Positions 8,935 to 16,292 of a stretch of 33,285 nucleotides of DNA are shown here, in pieces; the first letter of the stretch is position 1, and every line of letters begins with the position of its first letter. The notes beneath the pieces were generated by a model. It had not been told where the DNA came from. It was given only the letters and a program-made list of their open reading frames with translations, and made no database searches. A program made the position numbers and the translations under genes. This DNA comes from Candidatus Altimarinota bacterium (GTDB taxonomy: Bacteria > Patescibacteriota > Gracilibacteria > UBA4473): positions 1-33,285 of the forward strand of contig JAGLIF010000001.1 in assembly GCA_023143095.1 (NCBI GenBank), in the 5' to 3' direction.

Positions 8935-9297
8935 ATGAATATTAATAATTTCCCAGCTCGCGAAAAAGAAATTTCCACACAAGTGGAGAAAGGACAAACG
9001 AGAAATTATTTAAAATCTTTTTTGTTTGGAGGAACGATTATAAATTTAGTTTTGGGTTTTTGCTATCTTATGATGCTAAACTCACTGTCAACGCGTGGTT
9101 TTGACCTGGAGGAGTTGAAATCGGAAAAAATGAATCTTCGGAAACAATTGGAAGAAATTGAAATTAGTTTGGCGATTCCAGTGAGTCTGTATGCGTTGGA
9201 AAGTGATGAAGGTGTGCAGTCTATGGCGAATGTGAAAAAAAAGACTTTTATGGAAGTATCAGAACTCGGATTGGCGTTTGTGAAGAAAAGAAGGTGA
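8935..9297 (+). CDS. FtsL-like septum protein
   Basis: A 120-residue bitopic membrane protein. The cytoplasmic N-terminus (about 30 residues) is followed by one transmembrane segment at about 30-48 (FLFGGTIINLVLGFCYLMML). A charged coiled coil follows (LEELKSEKMNLRKQLEEIE), then a short C-terminal part. This topology, and the position 9 bases after rsmH, is that of FtsL, which joins FtsB and FtsQ in the divisome. Sequence conservation in FtsL is too low to be certain without a profile search. It ends 2 bases before the end of the convergent ispE. Confidence 0.62.
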   Translation: MNINNFPAREKEISTQVEKGQTRNYLKSFLFGGTIINLVLGFCYLMMLNSLSTRGFDLEELKSEKMNLRKQLEEIEISLAIPVSLYALESDEGVQSMANVKKKTFMEVSELGLAFVKKRR

Positions 9298-9299
9298 AA

Positions 9300-10073
9300 T
9301 TAAAGACAGTTTACTTCAAAAATCTTACAATGAGAAACATCATGTTTTTTAAGACTAAAAAAACAACTCCCACTTCCACACAAGTGAAAGTTTTTTAGAG
9401 TTAGTTTTTTTAAAATCATTTTGTATTTTTCCTCTTTTAAAAATTGATCAAACCCATTACCACATTTTTCAAGAGAAGGGTTTTGTAAAAAATCTTGTGT
9501 GAAATGAGTTCCCAAATTTTGAAGCGTTTGGTACATTTGGGCTGTAGCATTTTTAAAAGTTGGTTGATATATAAAGATAGGTGTTTTGGAAAAATTGAAA
9601 TTCAGAGGATTGATATCTTCTCCAAAGCTATTTCCAAGAGAACAAGAAGTTTTACCAAAAAAGAATGGAATATCTTTTCCAAACGACTTAGATGCTTCAA
9701 TGATAGAATTTGGAATTTGCCCCATATCAAAAAGTTGAAAGTAGAGTTGAATGAAGGTTGCAAAATTAGAACTGCCACCTCCAAGCCCGCTTTTTTCGGG
9801 AATGTTTTTTTTGATTTTTACTTTTACGGATTTTGCAGTTGAATAATTTTTTTGTACAAGTGAGAATGCCTTGTGGATTAGATTTTCTTCCATTTTACAA
9901 GAAAATTTTCCTTCAATTACAAAGGTAGAGTTTTCCACAATTTCTACTTTATCTACAAGCGAAATTTTATGAAAAATGGTTTTAAGTGGATGAAAATTTT
10001 CGCCTGTTTTTTTTCTAAAAACATCAAGAGTGAGGTTTATTTTTGCAGGAGAGAGTCCTTGTATTTTTTTCAT
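9300..10073 (-). CDS. ispE: 4-diphosphocytidyl-2-C-methyl-D-erythritol kinase
   Basis: Phosphorylates CDP-methylerythritol at the 2-hydroxyl with ATP, the fourth MEP-pathway step. A GHMP kinase: motif 1 SPAKINLTLDV is at residues 8-18, the glycine-rich ATP loop is PEKSGLGGGSSNF, and the third motif LCGSGSCFF is near the C-terminus. At 257 residues it is somewhat shorter than the usual 280-300. It is the last gene of the leftward MEP operon, 57 bases after ispDF. The gap includes AAGGTTGACTT, a weak match to the operator-like palindrome at 16203. Confidence 0.92.
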   Translation of the reverse strand: MKKIQGLSPAKINLTLDVFRKKTGENFHPLKTIFHKISLVDKVEIVENSTFVIEGKFSCKMEENLIHKAFSLVQKNYSTAKSVKVKIKKNIPEKSGLGGGSSNFATFIQLYFQLFDMGQIPNSIIEASKSFGKDIPFFFGKTSCSLGNSFGEDINPLNFNFSKTPIFIYQPTFKNATAQMYQTLQNLGTHFTQDFLQNPSLEKCGNGFDQFLKEEKYKMILKKLTLKNFHLCGSGSCFFSLKKHDVSHCKIFEVNCL

Positions 10074-10130
10074 ATATTTGATTTTAAAGACCGATTTTTG
10101 TAAAACAAGGTTGACTTCGCATATGTTAAG

Positions 10131-11327
10131 TTAAATAGTAATTAAGATTTCAACTAAACATTGAATTCCGAGTCCTTTTCCTGCATCACTCAAACCTTCT
10201 CCACTAGTATAAGTTAGTCCAATTTTGTCTTTTGAAATAGATAAGATTTTGGCACAATGATTGACAATGTTCTCGTGCATTGGGGATAAGTGTGGTGTTT
10301 TACACTCAAGAGAACAGATGACATTTTGAATTTCAAAGTTTGAAAACTTTTTTTGAGCAGTTTCTAGAGCTTTTTCAATATATTTTTGAGAATTAGTAAT
10401 ACCTTTTTGGCACATATTTGCGGCAAAAGTATCAAGTGTTTTTTCTCCTACTGCACTTAAAATTGCGTTACATAGTGCATGTAAAATCACATCTCCATCA
10501 GAATTGGCATGGAAACTTATCTGTTGTGGAAAAGTAATACCTCCCAAGATAACAGGTTTATGTGAATCATACTTTACAGCAAAACGATGAGAATCTTCGC
10601 CAACACCTATTCTAAAAGAACGGTTTGAGTCTTCTTTAAATGAGCTAAAATCTTGTGGGAAAGTGACTTTTTGATTATTAGGGTAACATTCATATACGAA
10701 AATTTTCTCATCAATAGTTTTAAGCAATTCAGCCTCGTCTCTTGGGATGTTTTTATCTTTTCTATCAAATGCTTCAAAGGCTTTGATAAAGGTTTTTAAA
10801 TCGGAGATTTGTGGCGTTTGTGTTTGGAATATTTCGTCACGGTTCAGTATTTTCACTACTTTTCCTTTGTGGACTTGTTTGATTGAATCTTTAGCAAAGA
10901 ATCCAAAAATTATATTTTTTTGTTTTTCGGCTAAGGCGATACCGGCTTTTAAATCGGAATTTGTTAAATTCGGATTGGCGCCATTGTGTACGATAATACG
11001 ACAATTTACTTTCTTTTTTATGTATTCAATAGCGTTTTTAAGTGAAAAAAAGCGTTGAGTACCGCCTGGCAAAATTTTTGAAATTTTTGGAAACTGTTTT
11101 TGTAATAGTATGGCATTTTCTTCAAAAGAATGTCTTCCTAAATTTGTTTCAGAATCTACTATTTTTTTAGTGCTAATTATCACAAGTATTTCATCAATTT
11201 TATCACATTGTTGAAAGGTTCTACAAGTTTGAAAAATTACAGGTTCGCCAAATTTGTTAGTGAATAATTTATCAAAGCCACATCTGACGGAATTTCCAGC
11301 AGCGAGGATGATCGCGATATTTCTCAT
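10131..11327 (-). CDS. ispDF: bifunctional IspD-IspF fusion
   Basis: Two MEP-pathway enzymes in one 398-residue chain. Residues 1-230 are IspD (CTP:methylerythritol cytidylyltransferase): nucleotide loop LAAGNSVRCGFDK, then ILNRDEIFQTQTPQ, DEAELL and NNQKVTFPQD. Residues 238-398 are IspF (cyclodiphosphate synthase), with zinc ligands in GVGEDSHRF (Asp245, His247) and His283 in SDGDVILHA. Both halves are divergent. The IspD motif usually VHDAARP reads VHNGANP (113-119). The IspF motif usually GDIGxxFPDTDPxxKGADS is replaced by an unrelated stretch at 293-313. The start ATG shares its A with the dxr stop (TAATG), and an AAGGAAAC Shine-Dalgarno lies within the end of dxr, so the two are translationally coupled. 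IspDF fusions are known in alpha- and epsilonproteobacteria. Confidence 0.9.
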   Translation of the reverse strand: MRNIAIILAAGNSVRCGFDKLFTNKFGEPVIFQTCRTFQQCDKIDEILVIISTKKIVDSETNLGRHSFEENAILLQKQFPKISKILPGGTQRFFSLKNAIEYIKKKVNCRIIVHNGANPNLTNSDLKAGIALAEKQKNIIFGFFAKDSIKQVHKGKVVKILNRDEIFQTQTPQISDLKTFIKAFEAFDRKDKNIPRDEAELLKTIDEKIFVYECYPNNQKVTFPQDFSSFKEDSNRSFRIGVGEDSHRFAVKYDSHKPVILGGITFPQQISFHANSDGDVILHALCNAILSAVGEKTLDTFAANMCQKGITNSQKYIEKALETAQKKFSNFEIQNVICSLECKTPHLSPMHENIVNHCAKILSISKDKIGLTYTSGEGLSDAGKGLGIQCLVEILITI

Positions 11328-12418
11328 TAAAGTTTCCTTATGAATTTTTGGGCGAGTACTCGCGCATTTTTATCAATTTCTAGGATTTTTTCCAATGAAT
11401 CTGGATTTTCGAGTTTAGTTTCATGGATTGTTTGTTCTAAAACATCAAAGATTTGGGAGAACAAAATCTTTTCGTTGAGGAAATTTTCTACGGCTATTTC
11501 GTTTGCAGCATTGAATACAATCGGAAAGTTTTGCATTTGTTCTGTACAGATTTCTAAGAGTTCAAGTGTTCGAAAGACTTTTTTGTCGGGTGTGCGGAAA
11601 CTTAGATCAAGATTGGAAAAAATTTGTCTTGGGAGATTATAATTTTCCCTTTTGGGAAAATTTAGTGCTAGGGCAATAGGGAGTTTCATCGTTGGTGGTG
11701 AGAGTTGTGCAATAATGGAACTATCAGGGAATTCAACCATCGAATGAACAATCGATTCTCGGTGAATGACAATCTGTATTTGATTTTTTGAAGCACCAAA
11801 TAGATGCATGGCTTCAAAAAATTCTAGACATTTATTTGCCAAAGTAGCTGAATCAATAGAAATTTTGGCTCCCATTGACCAATTAGGATGTTTGAGAGCT
11901 TGAGCGATCGTAATTTTTTCAAGATTCTTTTTTGTTTTACCCCAAAAAGGACCGCCAGAACAAGTCAAAATAATTTTTTTAAAATCAGTATGGGGTGAAG
12001 TATTAAGACACTGAAAAATGGCAGAATGTTCAGAATCAACTGGTAAAATTGGAGTTTTATTTTCTTGGGAAAGTTGCATGAGTAATTTGCCGCCGGCAAC
12101 CAAACTCTCTTTATTTGCAAGGGCAAGTGGTATCTTTTGTTGGAGTGTTTCTATAGAAAACTTTAATCCTGTGAAACCTACAATGGCATTAAGCACGATA
12201 TCTGGTTCACACTTTTTCAAAAAATCTGCATAATCAAAGGATTCTTTGGTATTGAGAAGATGGGGAATATTAAATTCTTGGGCAATGATTTCAAGTTCTG
12301 GAAAATGGGCATGTCCGCTTGCTCCGACAATTTTGAATTTATCGGGATTTTTTTTAACCAATTCGAAAGTAGATTTTCCAATAGATCCAGTGGCGCCAAG
12401 TAAACAAATTTTTTTCAT
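11327..12418 (-). CDS. dxr: 1-deoxy-D-xylulose 5-phosphate reductoisomerase
   Basis: Converts DXP to 2-C-methyl-D-erythritol 4-phosphate with NADPH, the second and committed MEP step. The NADPH-binding GATGSIGKSTFEL is at residues 8-20, followed by NAIVGFTGL and ALANKESLVAGG. Metal ligands are Asp128 and Glu130 (PVDSEHSAIFQ) and probably Glu202 (ANKCLEFFEA). The flexible loop is represented by HPNWSMGAKISIDSATL, with His177. The 363-residue length is slightly below the usual 380-400. The gene overlaps ispDF by one base and starts 38 bases after ispG. Confidence 0.95.
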   Translation of the reverse strand: MKKICLLGATGSIGKSTFELVKKNPDKFKIVGASGHAHFPELEIIAQEFNIPHLLNTKESFDYADFLKKCEPDIVLNAIVGFTGLKFSIETLQQKIPLALANKESLVAGGKLLMQLSQENKTPILPVDSEHSAIFQCLNTSPHTDFKKIILTCSGGPFWGKTKKNLEKITIAQALKHPNWSMGAKISIDSATLANKCLEFFEAMHLFGASKNQIQIVIHRESIVHSMVEFPDSSIIAQLSPPTMKLPIALALNFPKRENYNLPRQIFSNLDLSFRTPDKKVFRTLELLEICTEQMQNFPIVFNAANEIAVENFLNEKILFSQIFDVLEQTIHETKLENPDSLEKILEIDKNARVLAQKFIRKL

Positions 12419-12456
12419 AATGTTTTTATGAATTCATATTAATGGAATTCTTATTT

Positions 12457-13638
12457 TTAATCTTTATACTTTTCTTTGATATAATCTTCTAAAATTTTCA
12501 GAAATTTCTCTTCAATGTCATTTCCTTTGAGATTGCAGAGTTTTTTTCCATCTTGAAAGACTACGGCAAAGTTTTCTCCTCGACCAGGAAGTGAAATCCC
12601 AATATCACAGTGAGTGCTTTCTCCTGGTCCATTGACGACGCAACCCATGACTGCGATTTTGAGGTTTTCTATGCCTGGATATTTAGTTTTCCATCTAGTC
12701 AATTCTTGATCAATCTTTTTGTTCACACATTGAGTTAGTTTTTGAAAATAATCACCAGAGGTTCTGCCGCATCCAGGACAAGAAATCACTTTTGGTCGGA
12801 AATGTTTGAGTTCCAAGCTTTGTAAGATCATTTGAGCAACTTCCACTTCTTTTGTTCGTGAGGATTTTGGGGTGGGAGTGAGGGAAACTCGAAAAGTGTC
12901 GCCAATACCTTGTTGTAATAGAATGCTTAACGCAGAGGTGCTTTGGATAATCCCGGATTCACCACTACCGGCTTCGGTTAAGCCTAAATGCAATGCATAG
13001 TCAGATTTTTGAGCTAATGCTTCATATACTGCAATCATTTGCTGTGTTTGTGAAACTTTTCCTGAAAGCACTATCTGATTTTTGTTCAGACCTATACTTT
13101 CGGCTAATTTGGCAGAGGTTAAGCAGGATGCGATCATTGCTTCTACAAAAATTTCTTCAGAAGATTTAGTTTTAATATTTTTTTCAGTGAGCTTATTTAA
13201 AATTTTCTGATCAAGACTGCCCGAATTAACTCCAATTCGAATTGGCTTCTGATTTTTTAGGGCTATTTCGCACATTTCTCTAAAGTTTTTGTTATCAGCA
13301 TTGCCGGGATTGATACGATATTTATCTAAAAGTTGAGCACATTCGGGTACTTTTTGAAGTAACAAATTGCCATTGAAATGAAAATCTCCAACTAACGGAA
13401 CGCTAGACTTTTTTCTGACAATTTCAATGATTTTAGGTACGGCTAAAGCGGCTTTTATATCATTGATAGTAATTCGTACGATTTGTGCTCCAGCAGCGTT
13501 TAAATCTAATATTTGTTGAGAAGTTTCTTTTACATTTTCAGTAGGTGTATTGGTCATGGATTGTATCGCAATAGGAAAGTTTCCTCCGATAGAAATCGTA
13601 CCAATATTTACTGTATGACTTGTTCTTTGTTTTATCAT
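12457..13638 (-). CDS. ispG: 4-hydroxy-3-methylbut-2-en-1-yl diphosphate synthase (GcpE)
   Basis: Reductively opens MEcPP to HMBPP using a [4Fe-4S] cluster, the penultimate MEP step. The TIM-barrel part begins with IGGNFPIAIQSMTNT and includes GVNSGSLD and LHLGLTEAGSG. The C-terminal cluster domain has Cys287 and Cys290 (SCPGCGRTSGD), Cys333 (VMGCVVNGPGE) and Glu340 as the expected ligands. At 393 residues it is the short bacterial form without the plant insert. It sits 12 bases after the transporter gene and 38 before dxr, in the operon. It needs a flavodoxin or ferredoxin donor, which is not in the window. Confidence 0.95.
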   Translation of the reverse strand: MIKQRTSHTVNIGTISIGGNFPIAIQSMTNTPTENVKETSQQILDLNAAGAQIVRITINDIKAALAVPKIIEIVRKKSSVPLVGDFHFNGNLLLQKVPECAQLLDKYRINPGNADNKNFREMCEIALKNQKPIRIGVNSGSLDQKILNKLTEKNIKTKSSEEIFVEAMIASCLTSAKLAESIGLNKNQIVLSGKVSQTQQMIAVYEALAQKSDYALHLGLTEAGSGESGIIQSTSALSILLQQGIGDTFRVSLTPTPKSSRTKEVEVAQMILQSLELKHFRPKVISCPGCGRTSGDYFQKLTQCVNKKIDQELTRWKTKYPGIENLKIAVMGCVVNGPGESTHCDIGISLPGRGENFAVVFQDGKKLCNLKGNDIEEKFLKILEDYIKEKYKD

Positions 13639-13650
13639 TTTTTTTGTTTT

Positions 13651-15216
13651 TTATGGTCTTCGTTCAAAAACACTTTGTGGTACACCTACTTCTTCTGGAA
13701 AGTCTATATTATTTGGTTGTTTTTTCTTTTTCTTGGGTAAGAAAAGAAATACGGCAAGCAGAGGCATAAAGAATGAAATAATAATAACGGTGATAAGGAG
13801 AGAACCAAGATTATCATAATTTTGTGTTGAAAGAATCTCTCCTGCTTCATTTTGGACTTCTCGGGTAACGATAAAGATTTTATTGAGATATTTTGTAAAG
13901 AGGCTGCCAGCTGTCAAAGCTAGATTGGTGAAGCTGGCTCCAATTGCAAACCAAGTACCACGGTAGCCTTTTGGGGCATAAAACGCGATTAAACTGAGTA
14001 TCAAAACCATAGAAATATGGACAAGAGGACTAGAGAGTGCGGTATCAAATAATGCGATAGTTTGAGCATTCATACCAAGATATTCGTGGATACCAAAGTA
14101 CAATCCGAGTTCAGGCAAACTCATAATAGTTTCCACGAAAATAAGAAAAATAAGTACAGTTCGAAGTGGATATTTGGTGATAAAGCTAGAAAAAAGCCAT
14201 AAAATTGCTAGTGCGGTGGCTGCTCCAATTTGTGCTAAAACACCGAAAAATTTCTGATCAAATTCGAGGATATCGATGGTCCACCAGTTGAGTCCTGGAC
14301 CAACTGAAGGAGTTGCTCTATAGAGAAAAATGGCAGCCATAGCACCAAATAATACTTTCCATTGAGAACGCGGCAAGTGTCTGGCGACGAAAAAGAGCAT
14401 GGTAGATAACAGTATAAAGGAAACGATGAATACGATTTCTTGTGAAAAAGGGAAATCATTTATTCCCATAAATATGGAAAAAGCACCAAAAGCGATTCCG
14501 CCGCCGAATATTTTATAGTCGAGAGGGGGAATGAGTTTGTCTTCAAATTTTTCGAGTTTCACAAAAAGTGCTCCCAAAATAGAAATGATTGGAATGATAA
14601 GTGTAGACCAGAAAATAGATTCATACGAAAATGTTGCGGCTAACCAACCTCCTAGTCCTGCTACGGCGAATCCAGCTACCGATAATGCTAAGCGACCAAG
14701 AACCTGCACCATAGCGATTTCAGACTGTATTTCTTCTTCTGTTTTGTTTTCTGTTTCTACCACTTCTGTTGTCATAGTATCTGCTGTCACATCTTGGATC
14801 ACAAATCCGAGAGTTGAAAAGAGCAGAGAAAGTAAATATAGGGAATATTCTGAACCCAATGTCATGAAAAAAGAATATCTTCCTGCGAGTCCTGCTAGCA
14901 AAATACTTCCCAAAATCATGAAAAAAGCACCAATTAAAATATAAATTTTTCGGCGAGAACCGAAGATTTTAACTGAATCCACCATTTGACCAAAGACCAT
15001 TTTGACAGTCCAAGGAATCATTATCCACACAGAAATAGCAATAAGTTGCTGTGCAGATAAGCTTATAGTTTCTTTTTCCCAAAAACTTAGAGCAATAGCT
15101 GAAAAAGCCGAAGCACCATAAGAAAAATAAATAAATAGCAGAGGAATATAGCGTTTTTTGCACGCACGAATAGGTGTTAAAAGAGCTTTGTCGAGTGCAT
15201 GTAGGAGAAAATTCAT
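13651..15216 (-). CDS. BT1-family (folate/biopterin-transporter-like) MFS protein
   Basis: A 521-residue membrane protein with about 12 predicted helices. The first half carries the signature IPWTVKMVFGQMVDSVKIFG followed by RRKIYILIG, close in pattern to the [21 protein letters not shown] region of BT1 (PF03092) transporters. Parts of the motif AxSFWxKE before it also fit. The substrate cannot be read from sequence: eukaryotic and cyanobacterial members move folates or pterins. The gene lies between ispH and ispG with gaps of 19 and 12 bases, so it is co-transcribed with isoprenoid synthesis. It may move a related metabolite, but that is inference. The C-terminus is a charged tail starting at LPKKKKK. 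Confidence 0.75.
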   Translation of the reverse strand: MNFLLHALDKALLTPIRACKKRYIPLLFIYFSYGASAFSAIALSFWEKETISLSAQQLIAISVWIMIPWTVKMVFGQMVDSVKIFGSRRKIYILIGAFFMILGSILLAGLAGRYSFFMTLGSEYSLYLLSLLFSTLGFVIQDVTADTMTTEVVETENKTEEEIQSEIAMVQVLGRLALSVAGFAVAGLGGWLAATFSYESIFWSTLIIPIISILGALFVKLEKFEDKLIPPLDYKIFGGGIAFGAFSIFMGINDFPFSQEIVFIVSFILLSTMLFFVARHLPRSQWKVLFGAMAAIFLYRATPSVGPGLNWWTIDILEFDQKFFGVLAQIGAATALAILWLFSSFITKYPLRTVLIFLIFVETIMSLPELGLYFGIHEYLGMNAQTIALFDTALSSPLVHISMVLILSLIAFYAPKGYRGTWFAIGASFTNLALTAGSLFTKYLNKIFIVTREVQNEAGEILSTQNYDNLGSLLITVIIISFFMPLLAVFLFLPKKKKKQPNNIDFPEEVGVPQSVFERRP

Positions 15217-15235
15217 AGTTATTTATTAGTGTTTG

Positions 15236-16165
15236 CTATATTTGAGGGAGAGGGAAGGTAACTGTTTCGTCGAAAATTTTTATTTCTTCTATTTTTAAAT
15301 GATCTTGTTTTATTTTAAAGATTTGGATTATATTTTCTACTAAAATTTCTGGTACGGAGGCACCAGAAGTTAGACCAATCTTTTCATATTGGAAGATTTG
15401 GTCATTGATGGATTCGGCATTTTCAAAAAGTTGAGAAGGACATCCTAGTTGTTGTGCGGTGGTAACGAGTTTATTTGAGTTAGAAGAATTTTTTGAGCCA
15501 ATGACAGCTATAAAATCGCAAATTTCAGCCAAATTTTTGACTGCTTTTTGTCGATTAGTAGTGGCATAACAAATATCTTCTGGTGTGCGGACATGTGGAA
15601 TTTTTTGTTTGAGTGCCTTTAAAATCGATTGTGTATCATCGACAGAAAGAGTAGTTTGAGAAAGACAAACTACGCGTGTGTTTTTAAAATTTTGAGATTT
15701 GAGTTTTTCAACACTTTCAAGGTTTTCTAAAAGCTCAATATTTCCGATTCCCTTAACGCCTAAAAATTCTTGATGGTCTTTTTGTCCGATATAAAATATT
15801 TTTTGTCTTTCTTCTGCAAACTTTTGAGCTTCCCAATGGACTTTGGTTACGAGAGGGCAAGTAGCATCAATGATTTTGAGTTTTTTTTCTTCCGCTTTGA
15901 TTCGAAATTGTGGTGAAACTCCATGAGCTGAAAAGATATAAATAGAATGAGAAGGGATTTCTTCTAAATTATCGGTAAAAATAACGCCTTGGCGTTTGAA
16001 ATTGTTCACCACAAATTGATTATGAACGATTTCGTGGTTTACATAGAGAGGTGTTCCGAATTTTTTAAGGGCTTTTTCAACTGTCAAAATCGCACGATTT
16101 ACGCCAGCACAAAATCCGCGAGGAAAGGCAAGAAAAAGTGTTTTAGAAGACATTAAAGTAATCAT
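15236..16165 (-). CDS. ispH: 4-hydroxy-3-methylbut-2-enyl diphosphate reductase
   Basis: The last MEP step: reduces HMBPP to IPP and DMAPP with a [4Fe-4S] cluster. Cluster cysteines are Cys19 (PRGFCAGVNRA), Cys103 (DATCPLVTKVH) and Cys199 (DICYATTNRQ). Substrate residues include His44, His81 (SAHGVSP), His131/Glu133, Thr172, the SSNSNKL loop and Ser268 (LTSGASVPE). The 309-residue length is typical. The start could be the ATG at 16165 or the one at 16153; neither has a Shine-Dalgarno. It is the first gene of the leftward MEP operon, with a promoter at 16183-16210. Confidence 0.96.
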   Translation of the reverse strand: MITLMSSKTLFLAFPRGFCAGVNRAILTVEKALKKFGTPLYVNHEIVHNQFVVNNFKRQGVIFTDNLEEIPSHSIYIFSAHGVSPQFRIKAEEKKLKIIDATCPLVTKVHWEAQKFAEERQKIFYIGQKDHQEFLGVKGIGNIELLENLESVEKLKSQNFKNTRVVCLSQTTLSVDDTQSILKALKQKIPHVRTPEDICYATTNRQKAVKNLAEICDFIAVIGSKNSSNSNKLVTTAQQLGCPSQLFENAESINDQIFQYEKIGLTSGASVPEILVENIIQIFKIKQDHLKIEEIKIFDETVTFPLPQI

Positions 16166-16182
16166 TATTTAAAGTTAGTGGA

Positions 16183-16210
16183 ATTATAGGGTTTTATAAA
16201 TAAAGGTCGA
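16183..16210 (-). promoter_or_regulatory. promoter of the leftward MEP operon
   Basis: On the minus strand TCGACC (16205-16210) is followed after 16 bases by a perfect TATAAT (16183-16188), placing the transcription start near 16176, a few bases before ispH. The -35 region lies within the palindrome at 16203-16214, so a protein bound there would block or modulate this promoter. Confidence 0.6.
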
Positions 16211-16214
16211 CCTT
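16203..16214. promoter_or_regulatory. operator-like palindrome AAGGTCGACCTT
   Basis: A perfect 12-base palindrome in the divergent region between ispH and dxs, overlapping the -35 of the ispH promoter. A near copy (AAAGTCGACCTT) occurs inside the HU promoter at 32306-32317. An intergenic palindrome in an AT-rich genome, shared by two promoters, suggests a transcription-factor site. The factor is unknown. Confidence 0.45.
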
Positions 16215-16292
16215 GGAAACATTTTTGTTTTTTTTCAGTATTTCTTTAACATATTTCTATATTTTGAATTATTCATTAAGCTATTAGTGTTT

